DNA of 35,426 nt from Acidobacteriaceae bacterium (lineage in GTDB: Bacteria; Acidobacteriota; Terriglobia; Bryobacterales; Bryobacteraceae), in contig JAFARV010000085.1 of assembly GCA_019245255.1 (NCBI GenBank), forward strand, positions 1 through 35,426, in the 5' to 3' direction. The notes below the pieces were generated by a model, which searched no databases, was not told the origin of the DNA, and was given only the letters and a program-made list of their open reading frames with translations. Made by a program: the position numbers and the translations under genes. Positions within the stretch are counted from its first letter, which is position 1. Every line of letters begins with the position of its first letter. Positions 7,736 to 15,888 of the stretch are shown here, in pieces.

Positions 7736-8158
7736 ATGAGACGTCTCAATCATTTATTCGCGGCAGCAGCGCTGAGTGCGCTGCTCGGCGTGGCCGCCAA
7801 TGCCGGAGAATTCAAAGTCATCGCCAATTCGAGTGTGGACACTGCGGCGGTCTCGCTCGACGATCTGAAATCGGTGTTTCTCGAAACCAAGATGGAACTG
7901 GGCTCCGGGCACGTGGTGCCGGTGCTCGAGAAATCCGGGCCTGCACACGAAGCGTTTCTGAAGGACTGCCTGGGCAAGTCGGACTCGGCGCTGTCCACGT
8001 ACTATCGCAGTCTGGTGTTCACCGGTAAGGGCTCGATGCCCAAAGCCCTCGGTTCGGATGCCGATGTAGTGGAGTACGTAGCCAAGACCAAGGGCGCCAT
8101 CGGCTATGTGGCGGCGAGCGCCGCGGCCGCCAGTGTCAAAACTCTCGAAGTGAAGTGA
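7736..8158 (+). CDS. Small PstS-like periplasmic substrate-binding protein
   Basis: A 140-residue secreted protein. A signal peptide of about 23 residues (RRLNHLFAAAALSALLGVAANA) is followed by FKVIANSSVDTAAVSLDDLKSVFLETKMELGSGHVVPV, a pattern seen in short phosphate ABC transporter substrate-binding-like proteins, and ends with a DADVVEYVAKTKGAIGYV segment typical of PstS domain 1. At under half the length of a true PstS it cannot form the normal two-lobed site alone. A strong AGGAGA site precedes the ATG. The stop overlaps or abuts the chemoreceptor start, so the two may work together in ligand sensing. Confidence 0.7.
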   Translation: MRRLNHLFAAAALSALLGVAANAGEFKVIANSSVDTAAVSLDDLKSVFLETKMELGSGHVVPVLEKSGPAHEAFLKDCLGKSDSALSTYYRSLVFTGKGSMPKALGSDADVVEYVAKTKGAIGYVAASAAAASVKTLEVK

Positions 8159-8163
8159 TCCAT

Positions 8164-9600
8164 ATGCGAAACCTCAGTATTACGGCGAAGATTTGGCTCA
8201 GTATTGGGGTCTTCGTAGCCGGATTTGTGCTCTCGACGGTGCTCGGACAGGTGGAGAGCTTCGCCACCGAGCACACCTTGAATGCTGCCTCCGACGCGCT
8301 GTTTCCGGCCGCGCAGCAGAGCCAGGAAGCGGAAGCGGCGTTTCAGCGCGCGGTCAAAGGCTTCGGCGATGCGGTGGTGATGCAGGACGCCTCGGGGCTG
8401 GAGCGCGCGGCACAGGAAGGCCAGGCGGCGGTGAGCAGCCTGAAAGGGGTAGCTGCCATCAAAGGTCTGCCGGCGGCGAACAAGGCCACAGCCGGCGAGC
8501 TGGCACAGTCCGTCGATCGGTTCACCGCCGATGCCCGCAAGACCTACAGCGCGCTGCTGAGCGGCGGGGCCGGCAATATGTCCGCCGAAACCCAGGACTC
8601 GATGCAGAAGCTGGCAGCGCGTACTGATGCCTTGAAAGCCTCGCTCGCGGGTCTGAAAAGCGGTCTCTCCAACGACCTGCATAAACAGTTGAGCAGCACC
8701 CGCGCCGCTTCCGTTGCCCAGCGCTGGGTGGCGATCTGCGTGTTTTTGATCACGGTGGCGGTAGCCGGCGTGATCGTGCATCTGACCATTCGCAAATCTA
8801 TCACCGGCCCGATTGTGCACGTCATTCATGGGGTGCAGGAAGCGGCCGATGGTGCAGCTTCGGTTTCCGACGAAATGGCTGCCGCCGGCGATCGCGTGGC
8901 GCGCGAAGCGCAGCAACAGGCCGCCTACATCCAGGAGACCTCGGCATCGCTCGAACAGATTTCCGCCACCACGCGGCAAAATGCCGCGCGTGCCGAGGAA
9001 GCCGATAAGCTGATGCGCACCGCGGGAGACATGGCCGGGCGAGCCGGCACTGCCATGACCGACCTGACGAACTCGATGAAGGCCATCGCCGAATCCAGCC
9101 GCCTGGTTTCCGACGTGCTCAAGAGCATCGACGAGATTGCCTTCCACACCAACATCCTGGCCTTGAACGCAGCCGTGGAAGCGGCGCGCGCCGGTGAGGC
9201 CGGGGCCGGCTTCAGTGTGGTAGCCGATGAAGTACGGGCGCTGGCGCGGCGCGCCGCCGATGCCTCTAAACGCAGCGGCGACATCATCCAGAAGACCATC
9301 AAAGATGTGAACGAAGGGGTGCAGCTGCTGGGTGCGGCGCAAGGAGCGTTCAACGAAGTCTCCTCCGGCATCAACTCCAGCGCGGTTGTGGTCACCCAGA
9401 TTGCCGCCAGCAGTCAGGAACAAGCCATCGGCGTGGGGCAAGTCAGCACTTCGATTACCCGCATCAGCAAGGTCACGCAGAGCAATGCGGCCAATGCCCA
9501 CCGCACTGCTCAATCCATTGCCCAGATGAAGGAACAAGTGGAATCCACACGCCGCCATCTCGAGCAACTGGTCTCCGTCGTCGGTCTGCAGCAGGCGTAG
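8164..9600 (+). CDS. Methyl-accepting chemotaxis protein
   Basis: A 478-residue chemoreceptor from ATG 8164; a GTG at 8155 overlapping the previous stop (GTGA) is also possible. Transmembrane helix 1 is near residues 10-30 (IWLSIGVFVAGFVLSTVL), a helical Ala-rich periplasmic domain follows, and helix 2 is near 189-210 (WVAICVFLITVAVAGVIVHL). The cytoplasmic part has the highly conserved hairpin tip near 322-345 (DEIAFHTNILALNAAVEAARAG) that contacts CheA/CheW. No C-terminal CheR pentapeptide is present. It is translationally close to the PstS-like gene, which suggests the small binding protein delivers its ligand. Confidence 0.93.
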   Translation: MRNLSITAKIWLSIGVFVAGFVLSTVLGQVESFATEHTLNAASDALFPAAQQSQEAEAAFQRAVKGFGDAVVMQDASGLERAAQEGQAAVSSLKGVAAIKGLPAANKATAGELAQSVDRFTADARKTYSALLSGGAGNMSAETQDSMQKLAARTDALKASLAGLKSGLSNDLHKQLSSTRAASVAQRWVAICVFLITVAVAGVIVHLTIRKSITGPIVHVIHGVQEAADGAASVSDEMAAAGDRVAREAQQQAAYIQETSASLEQISATTRQNAARAEEADKLMRTAGDMAGRAGTAMTDLTNSMKAIAESSRLVSDVLKSIDEIAFHTNILALNAAVEAARAGEAGAGFSVVADEVRALARRAADASKRSGDIIQKTIKDVNEGVQLLGAAQGAFNEVSSGINSSAVVVTQIAASSQEQAIGVGQVSTSITRISKVTQSNAANAHRTAQSIAQMKEQVESTRRHLEQLVSVVGLQQA

Positions 9601-9626
9601 TAGCTCACGCTACAAAGTACAAAGTC

Positions 9627-9660
9627 AAACGGCGTTCCCGTCGAGGCGGGAACGCCGTTT
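9627..9660 (+). terminator. Strong hairpin after the chemoreceptor gene
   Basis: A perfect 14-bp stem (AAACGGCGTTCCCG with CGGGAACGCCGTTT) closes a six-base loop, 26 bases after the stop. The stem itself ends in TTT. Confidence 0.8.
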
Positions 9661-9909
9661 CTACTTACAGAATTCGCGTAAGGCCCGCGCTGCGCCGGGG
9701 GCCGATAACGCCGGCACACACATCCGCCCCGTTCTCAGGAACCTGACAGGCTCGTGAGAATCTTCGCGTGCGGAGTTTTAACCCGGCACACCCCGACTAT
9801 CGGCGTACAAATAACCGCAGGAGTGCTTGAGTACTCCCTTCAGTGACTGTTTCCGTAAATTAAACCCGATCTAAAGCTTCCGCACAATGTCCTCGATAGG
9901 ACAGATGAC
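9661..9909. other. Intergenic, nothing recognised
   Basis: No convincing gene, RNA or repeat between the terminator and the end of the LuxR-type gene. Confidence 0.4.
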
Positions 9910-10161
9910 CTAGACAGCTGCAGTAAGCATATGCAGAGCGGCACGGCACACGAGTTCAGCGGTGGAATGAATATCCAGCTTTTTGCAGATAGCCTTCCTG
10001 TGATTACTCACTGTGCCGGCGCTCAATTGGAGTAGTGCAGCAATCTCTTTGGTGGTTTTGCCTTGGCCGATCAGATCCAGGACCTGCCGTTCCCTAGGTG
10101 TCAATTGCGCAATGTTACCGCTGAGATTCGACCTTCCATTCAGAGCATTCTTCAGAAACAC
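9910..10161 (-). CDS. Stand-alone LuxR/NarL-type HTH protein
   Basis: An 83-residue protein that is essentially one GerE/LuxR DNA-binding domain: LTPRERQVLDLIGQGKTTKEI followed by AALLQLSAGTVSNHRKAICKKLDIHS. There is no receiver or ligand domain. An in-frame stop a few codons upstream rules out an extended N-terminus in this sequence. The GTG start has GAGG five bases upstream. The first residues VFLKNALNG resemble the linker of NarL-type response regulators, so it may be a relic of a two-domain regulator or a genuine single-domain regulator. The target is unknown; it lies 540 bases from the flgL end. Confidence 0.75.
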   Translation of the reverse strand: MFLKNALNGRSNLSGNIAQLTPRERQVLDLIGQGKTTKEIAALLQLSAGTVSNHRKAICKKLDIHSTAELVCRAALHMLTAAV

Positions 10162-10698
10162 GTTCGCCTCGACTCATCAAGTTCCTTGGTTATGGTCTTT
10201 GAGCGTGCAGCGGAATACTCACAGACGCAAGCGGAATCTCGCGCCCGCGGCGCCGCTACTATCTGAATCTAGAACTCGCTAAAAGGGAAGAGCCTTGGTG
10301 ACTCTATGACATCCTCGTCTTTCAGCGCTTGGTAAGAGATCCGGCGGAGGTTTAAGTCCTCGGCTGGGGTGCAACTTATCTGAAACGCGTCGAAAGTTAA
10401 GGTGCGTGCAGAGGCATGTATGATTTTTGTGTTTGCATTGCTTTGCCCTCTCCAAAAGGCTTGTTGTTCAGCGATCCGGGTAAGGTCAAGCTCCGGAACG
10501 CACTAAGTTTCGAGAGAGAATACCATATAGACGGCGGGATTACAATACGTTAATAACTGATGTTAATAATTAAAGGCCGCAGCAGCATTTGATACAGCTG
10601 AACGCCGTCGGCGGGTATGATAGCAACGCACTTCCGGCAATTGCCACGAATGGGGGCGGGCCAAGCTGGATCGGACTCGAGCCGAGTCGGGCTAAGCG
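10162..10698. other. Long intergenic gap between flgL and the LuxR-type gene
   Basis: No gene is supported. There is an AT-rich patch near 10540-10575 with three TTAATA/GTTAATA-like words and a short inverted repeat GACTCG-agc-CGAGTC (10674-10688) beside the flgL stop that may assist termination. I found no riboswitch or tRNA pattern. Confidence 0.4.
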
Positions 10699-11622
10699 CT
10701 AGGAAGGCAATAAATTAAACAGAGACGTTTGCGGCATCTTGGCCTCGGATGCCATGGCAGCCTGGAGGTTAGTCACATATTGCTGCATTTCGACGATGGC
10801 CGAAGTGGCGTCGGCGTCCTGGCGGTTCGAGAGATCCTGTTGATACGCAATGTTCTGACTTGAGGCCTGGGTGAGAGCTGCACTGACGCGGTTCTCAACA
10901 TTTCCATAGAACCCCTGCTGCTGGTTCAGGTAGGTCGACGCATCCTTCACGGCCGATGTAGCCGTCTGCAGGCCGGCGCTATCGTTATTTTGCAGCGCGA
11001 CACGGACCGCATTCATAGCTGCAAAGACGTTCCCTGTCGTGGGTTGATCGGAGCTGTCACGGGCGTCAAAAATTTGCGTCGCGGTTAGCGCAACGGGGAA
11101 CTTGTTGCCGGACGTGTCTTCCGCTTGGCGAGTCGAAGTTGTAACTTGCAGACGGTCGACACCAGTGGGCGAGTTCGCGTCGAACTGGTAGCTGGGGCTT
11201 TGATCGGCGTCACCGCTGAAAATGTATCGTCCGTCGACCTGGGTCTGAGTGAGCGAGACCATCTGCTGCATCAACGTTTGTACCTGGGAAGCGAGTGTCT
11301 GGCGCGTGGCGGCCGTCTGGTTCATCCCAAGGCCCTCGGCTGCCAACGTAGACACCTGATCGAGCACCGTGATACCGCTTGACAGGTTCTGGTCCGCGGT
11401 TGTAACTTCACCTTGCACGGCCGTCAGATTGGTTTGGATCTGCTGGTTCTGCTGAATGTTGGCGTGCAGTTGCAGAATATCGCTGACCTGGTCGGGCGCA
11501 TCCGCCGGAGTCTGTACCTTCAGGCCTGAAGACAATTCAGACTGCACCTGAGACAGGCGGGATTGCAGGTCATTAACGTTGGTTACAAATTGTAGCCCTG
11601 AAGCATTTAATCCAGATACCAT
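10699..11622 (-). CDS. flgL: Flagellar hook-associated protein 3, FlgL
   Basis: A 307-residue flagellin-like junction protein. The N-terminal helix region includes NDLQSRLSQVQSELSSGLKVQTPADAP, the signature of flagellin/FlgL D0-D1, and GRYIFSGD near residue 140 is the standard FlgL motif. The C-terminus (DATSAIVEMQQYVTNLQAAMASEAK, then SLFNLL) forms the partner D0 helix. It sits between FlgK and the filament. It starts 27 bases after flgK in the same operon. Confidence 0.93.
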   Translation of the reverse strand: MVSGLNASGLQFVTNVNDLQSRLSQVQSELSSGLKVQTPADAPDQVSDILQLHANIQQNQQIQTNLTAVQGEVTTADQNLSSGITVLDQVSTLAAEGLGMNQTAATRQTLASQVQTLMQQMVSLTQTQVDGRYIFSGDADQSPSYQFDANSPTGVDRLQVTTSTRQAEDTSGNKFPVALTATQIFDARDSSDQPTTGNVFAAMNAVRVALQNNDSAGLQTATSAVKDASTYLNQQQGFYGNVENRVSAALTQASSQNIAYQQDLSNRQDADATSAIVEMQQYVTNLQAAMASEAKMPQTSLFNLLPS

Positions 11623-11649
11623 GCGTATTCCTTATCGGCTATTCCATCC

Positions 11650-14600
11650 TTAGGCGCTTTGCGGGATGATTGCGAGTACGGACTGAACCATATCATCAAC
11701 GACCGTAATCATCTTTGAGGCGGCCTGGTACGCCATTTGATATTGCAGTACGCGAGTTGCTTCCTGGTTCAGATCTACTCCCGAAACCTGCTGGCGCAGC
11801 GACTGAGCCTGGGTGACGAGACCTTGCTGGACAGACTGCCCATTCTTAGCGTCCGACAGACTAGCGCCAACGGAACCCGCAATACTCCCGAAATAAGCAG
11901 TGAAGCTTTGGCCGTTGATTTCGTCGGTGCCGTCTGTCGGATTTGCCAGCCCGGCCAGAGTGAGTGCAACGGAATTCGCGCTGTTCTGATACGTGGCGGT
12001 GGTAGCCGTCAGTCCGAGCGTCGCATTTGCGGTCCCCGGGAGAATCTGAATGGATCCGTTGGGCCCGGTGTTTGTGGTTGCGAGCACCAGCGCGCCGCTA
12101 TTCGGGTCGAGACTCGCTGTCGCTCCGACGCCGAGCGACTTGAACTGGCCATTGAGGTCGTTCACAACACCGCTGAGCGTTGTATCGGCCGGATTCAGCG
12201 TGATCGCAGAAAGAGATTTCCCGTCGACCTGCAAGTTTAAGGTGTCGTTCGTCTTTGGCGTAATGGTGAATGCAGGCGATAATGCCGTTCCCGCCAGAGA
12301 GGTCAACTGCGGCGATGGCAGGCTCACTGGCCTGGTGTTCCCAAGCCCGAGCGTCGCATTCGCGCTTCCTGCAAGCAGTTGGATCGAGCCGCCAGGCCCG
12401 GTATTGGTAGTCGCAAGCACGAATCCGCCGGTATTCTCGTCGAGACTCGCCGTGGCGCCAATGCCCTGCGATTTAAACTGGCCGTTCAGGTCTGCGACTA
12501 CAGCGCTGAGACTCGTGTCGGCCGGATTCAGCCTAATCCCTGGGACAGAGTTGCCGTCCACCTGTAAGTTCAGGGCGTCGTTTGTGCCTCCAGTAATGGT
12601 GAAAGGGGCAGAAACACCGGCTCCCATTAGCGCCGATACGGGCGCTGGCTGGCTAACCGGCGTGGTAGCCGCAAGTCCGAGCGTCGCATTCGCGCTTCCC
12701 GAGAGAATTTGGATCGATCCACTCGTCCCCGTGTTGGTGGTTGCAAGTACGAGCGCACCGGTATTCGGGTTCAGGCTTGCGGTCGCGCCAATGCCGAGCG
12801 ATTTAAATTGACCATTCAGGTCCGTCACCACACTGTTGAGACTGGTATCCCCGGAATTGAGCGCGATTCCCGGGACAGATTTGCCGTCGACCTTCAAATT
12901 CAGGGCGTCGTTTGTGCCGGCAGTAATGGTGAATGGAGCTGCAACAGCCGTCCCCATCAGAGCCGAAACCTGTGGTGATGACACGCTAACCGGCGTCGCC
13001 GCGGTAAGCCCGAGCGTGGCATTCGCGTTTCCTGTAAGAACCTGGATGGATCCGTTGGGCCCGGTGTTGGTGGTGGCAAGCACGAGCGCGCCGGTATTTG
13101 CGTCAAGACTCGCCGCCGCCCCAATGCCGAGGGACTTGAATTGCCCGTTGAGGTCGGCCACCACGCTGCCCAGCGTTGTATCGGCCGGATTCAGCGTGAT
13201 CGGGGAAAGAGATTTACCGTCGACCTGTAAGTTCAGGGTGTCGTTTGTACCCGGCGTAATCGCAAATGGAGCGCCGACGGCTGTTCCTGCCAGAGCCGGA
13301 ACCTGCGGCGATGCCACATTGACGGAGGTCGTGTTCGTGAGACCAAGGGTCGTATTCGCGTTTCCGGAAAGAATTTGAATGGAACCGTTGGGCCCGGTGT
13401 TGGTGGTGGCAAGCACGAGCGCGCCGGTATTTGCGTCAAGACTCGCCGCCGCCCCAATGCCGAGCGATTTGAACTGGCTGTTCAGGTCCGTGGCGACAGC
13501 ATTCAGACTGCTGTCGGCCGGATTCAGCGTAATCGGTGAAATCGTCTTGCCGTCAACTTGAAGCTTTACTGTGTCGTTTGTTCCTGGAGTGATTGTCAAC
13601 GCGGGTGTACTGGCCGTCCCCGTCAGGGCTGATACCTGTGCAGACGGCAAGTTTGTGGCTGTGACATTCGGATTTATCTGCAGAGTTGCGGCTGTGCTGG
13701 TCCCGCTCGTCTGATCGTAGGTGAACAGCGGCACGCCTAAAACAGTGTTTACCCGGTCGGCGAAGGTCCTCGCCAGTTCGTTTAGAGAACCGGTTTGGCT
13801 GCTGTCGCCTTGAAGGCCAGGCAGTATCTGGTTGCGTACTGCGATGGCGCCGGCGAGCTTGCCGGTCGTAATTTCAGTGGTAACGTCATTGCCATGCGAA
13901 TCGGTGACTTGCGCCTGCGGAGGGGGGTTGACGGCAAGCCCGAGGGTGGTATTTGCAGTCCCGGAAAGGATCTCGACCGATGCGCCGGCGCCGGTCGATC
14001 CTGACGCCATCACAAGCTGGGTTCCGGTGGAATCAACGCTCGCCTTCGTCGTACTGCCCATGGCCTGCAACTGCGTGTTGATGTCGTGCGCTACGGCAGC
14101 TACTGTCGTATCGCTCGGACTCAGAGTTATCGGCTTCGACAGCGCCTTGCCGTCGATTTTCAAGTTCAAGGCATCGTTAACGCCGGCTGTAATCTGGATC
14201 GGAACGTGTACGGGGGCGCCGCTTTGCACGACAGGAGTTGTCGGAACGTAGACCGCGGCGGTCAATTTGTTCACCGTCGAACCGTCCACCAGCTCAGTCT
14301 GTCCGCCGAGCATCACGCGGAACGTTCCGTCCGGCTCCTTGATGGTCATCACATTGGCGACCTCGGACAGCTGTTCCAAAGTACTGTTCACGGCTGCATC
14401 GACGGACGGATCCAGCTGCCCGCCGGCAGAGATCTGGGCGTTATAGCCCGCCAACTGCGCTGCCAGTTGATTGACTTGACCGGTCAAATTGCTGACCTCG
14501 CCGTCTGTGTTTTGAGCCACTGTGGACACGTTCGCGGCTGTACTGTTGAATGCAGAAGCGACGGTTTGGGCTTGATTGATGACTGCTTGCCGGGTAACGC

Positions 14601-14982
14601 TGCTGTTTGGAGACGAAGCCCAGGAGCTGAATGCGGTAAACAGGCTATTAAATGCGGCCGGAACGCCGCTGTTCCCCGAAAGGTCGAATTGATTGTTGAG
14701 GGGCGTCAGGTCGTTGACCTGTTGCTCGTAATAGCCAAGCTGAGCAGTGCTGTTGCGGACGCTTGTTTCGGCATAGTCACTGCGGGAACTTTGCAATGGC
14801 CCCAGCTCGACACCTCCCGGCTCCTTCCCTCCGACTTCGAACGGCATGGCCTCAAAGGTCGGGGTTTGCTCTACGTATCCAGGCGTCGAGGCATTGCTGA
14901 CATTGTTTTGAACGACGTTCAGGGCATTTTGAAATGCCGCAAGAGAGTTCGAGGCGGATGTAAGACTCGAAAACAGTGACAT
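11650..14982 (-). CDS. flgK: Flagellar hook-associated protein 1, FlgK, greatly enlarged
   Basis: A 1110-residue FlgK, about twice the usual 450-650. The N-terminus (FSSLTSASNSLAAFQNALNV, then NNVSNASTPGYVEQ) is the classical rod/hook motif. The C-terminus is VSGVDLNQEATRVLQYQMAY with QAASKMITVVDDM. Between them are five tandem copies of a ~111-residue unit (residues 449-1000) and one diverged copy at about 251-350. Each carries TNDxLxLxVDGKS, ITLNPADTTL, LNGQFKSLGIGA and LVLATTNTGPNGSIQIL, which resembles the Flagellin_IN motif found in FliD, FlgK and some flagellins. These would form surface-exposed domains at the hook-filament junction. It lies between flgN and flgL. Confidence 0.93.
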   Translation of the reverse strand: MSLFSSLTSASNSLAAFQNALNVVQNNVSNASTPGYVEQTPTFEAMPFEVGGKEPGGVELGPLQSSRSDYAETSVRNSTAQLGYYEQQVNDLTPLNNQFDLSGNSGVPAAFNSLFTAFSSWASSPNSSVTRQAVINQAQTVASAFNSTAANVSTVAQNTDGEVSNLTGQVNQLAAQLAGYNAQISAGGQLDPSVDAAVNSTLEQLSEVANVMTIKEPDGTFRVMLGGQTELVDGSTVNKLTAAVYVPTTPVVQSGAPVHVPIQITAGVNDALNLKIDGKALSKPITLSPSDTTVAAVAHDINTQLQAMGSTTKASVDSTGTQLVMASGSTGAGASVEILSGTANTTLGLAVNPPPQAQVTDSHGNDVTTEITTGKLAGAIAVRNQILPGLQGDSSQTGSLNELARTFADRVNTVLGVPLFTYDQTSGTSTAATLQINPNVTATNLPSAQVSALTGTASTPALTITPGTNDTVKLQVDGKTISPITLNPADSSLNAVATDLNSQFKSLGIGAAASLDANTGALVLATTNTGPNGSIQILSGNANTTLGLTNTTSVNVASPQVPALAGTAVGAPFAITPGTNDTLNLQVDGKSLSPITLNPADTTLGSVVADLNGQFKSLGIGAAASLDANTGALVLATTNTGPNGSIQVLTGNANATLGLTAATPVSVSSPQVSALMGTAVAAPFTITAGTNDALNLKVDGKSVPGIALNSGDTSLNSVVTDLNGQFKSLGIGATASLNPNTGALVLATTNTGTSGSIQILSGSANATLGLAATTPVSQPAPVSALMGAGVSAPFTITGGTNDALNLQVDGNSVPGIRLNPADTSLSAVVADLNGQFKSQGIGATASLDENTGGFVLATTNTGPGGSIQLLAGSANATLGLGNTRPVSLPSPQLTSLAGTALSPAFTITPKTNDTLNLQVDGKSLSAITLNPADTTLSGVVNDLNGQFKSLGVGATASLDPNSGALVLATTNTGPNGSIQILPGTANATLGLTATTATYQNSANSVALTLAGLANPTDGTDEINGQSFTAYFGSIAGSVGASLSDAKNGQSVQQGLVTQAQSLRQQVSGVDLNQEATRVLQYQMAYQAASKMITVVDDMVQSVLAIIPQSA
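11983..13638 (-). repeat. Five tandem ~333-bp repeats inside flgK
   Basis: The repeat starts, counted in residues, are 449, 560, 671, 781 and 892, so the period is 110-111 codons. Copies 1 and 2 are nearly identical over the FKSLGIGAAASLDANTGALV part, suggesting recent duplication or gene conversion; copies 3-5 are more diverged. Confidence 0.9.
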
Positions 14983-14993
14983 CGACTCACCTC

Positions 14994-15335
14994 CTACAGA
15001 TGAACCAGCGTGGTTGACGAACCGTACGGTTCCAGGCTCTTGATTGTGCCGCCGCGCTCATACGAGCCGAAATTTGCCGCCCGCAACGCCTGGAGGCCTT
15101 CGTAGAATTTGACGGGAGCTTCCATCAACTTCCGGATGGCGGCCATTTCCCGCGGAACGCCGGATAGGAACGCACGTTCGTTACCGCCGGGCGCAGCAGT
15201 CTGCATCGCAGCGATCGGCTGCAGCAATGCCGCGATCGTTTCCAACTTCCCGGTAACCTGATCGAAGTTCTCGGGCGTGGGATCGGTCAACAGACGGTGT
15301 ATGTCGCGAATCTCCTGGGCCGCGCTTTCGACCAT
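14994..15335 (-). CDS. flgN: FlgN-like flagellar export chaperone
   Basis: A 113-residue, mainly helical protein (ESAAQEIRDIHRLLTDPTPE, then LETIAALLQPIAAM) without transmembrane segments. FlgN proteins are poorly conserved chaperones that deliver FlgK and FlgL to the export gate. The call rests mostly on size, helical content and its place directly between flgM and flgK. An AGGGGA site precedes the ATG. Not certain from sequence alone. Confidence 0.6.
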   Translation of the reverse strand: MVESAAQEIRDIHRLLTDPTPENFDQVTGKLETIAALLQPIAAMQTAAPGGNERAFLSGVPREMAAIRKLMEAPVKFYEGLQALRAANFGSYERGGTIKSLEPYGSSTTLVHL

Positions 15336-15345
15336 AGGGCGTCCC

Positions 15346-15642
15346 CTATCTCGCAGGGCTAATCGCTTCCGACACGATGCCCTTACTGATCTGCATCGGA
15401 TTAATCTGAAAAGCCTTGGAATTCACAGCCTTAGCGATTTGACTGAGCCGTGCCGAGCGATCCGCGTCCACGGACGCGCCGCTCTGTAGCCGTGAAGCCA
15501 AACTCGATAACTGCAGATTGTCGGAGGCCCCAGACCGCGACGGCGCCTTGGAGGAGGATGAGCCCGTTGCGGTGTCGACCTCGCTGGTCCGGCCGGTTTG
15601 CGTCGTTATGCGCTCGGAGAATCCCTGGTCGGTAATTTTCAT
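15346..15642 (-). CDS. flgM: Anti-sigma-28 factor FlgM
   Basis: A 98-residue protein with the FlgM C-terminal pattern: DNLQLSSLASRLQSG, then DADRSARLSQIAKAVNSKAFQINPMQISKGIV, corresponding to the sigma-28 binding helices. The N-terminal half is Ser/Thr-rich and probably disordered, as usual for a protein exported through the flagellum. It is the first gene of flgM-flgN-flgK-flgL and diverges from the sigma-54 activator gene. Confidence 0.85.
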   Translation of the reverse strand: MKITDQGFSERITTQTGRTSEVDTATGSSSSKAPSRSGASDNLQLSSLASRLQSGASVDADRSARLSQIAKAVNSKAFQINPMQISKGIVSEAISPAR

Positions 15643-15888
15643 ATCTGTTCTCTACTTGCGATTCGGTGCGTAGGTACTACCTGTATCGGGCTATACCCTG
15701 AACGGGAAAACGGAGTGGGTGGTCCGATGTAGTTCAAGAGAACAGTCCGCATAAATAGTCTCGGCAAAACTCTAATTTTCTTTAGAAAAAAGTCGAAAAG
15801 TTCCTGTGCCGGCAAGCACAGTATTAATGCCGCTGCTATCGGTATCTAGGGACGCGGCTTTTCCCGGTCATGACCGGAACGAAACATA
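15643..15888. promoter_or_regulatory. Divergent regulatory region between flgM and the sigma-54 activator
   Basis: The 246-base gap must drive both directions. It holds an A/T-rich tract at 15765-15800 and an inverted repeat CTGTGC-cggcaa-GCACAG (15804-15821). No sigma-28 or sigma-54 box was convincing. Confidence 0.45.

Noticed and set aside
8104..9567. A 487-codon open frame antisense to the chemoreceptor gene
   Set aside because: It mirrors a well-supported chemoreceptor with all domain signatures; the frame is a consequence of high-GC codon use. It has no recognisable motif or ribosome site.
10162..10698. Riboswitch or tRNA in the long gap before flgL
   Set aside because: I compared it by eye with c-di-GMP riboswitch and tRNA patterns; no conserved cores or cloverleaf were found.
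11983..13638. Regular repeats considered as a CRISPR array
   Set aside because: The unit is about 333 bp, fully coding and without spacers.
11737..14979. Several plus-strand frames across flgK
   Set aside because: They are repetitive only because flgK is repetitive on the other strand.
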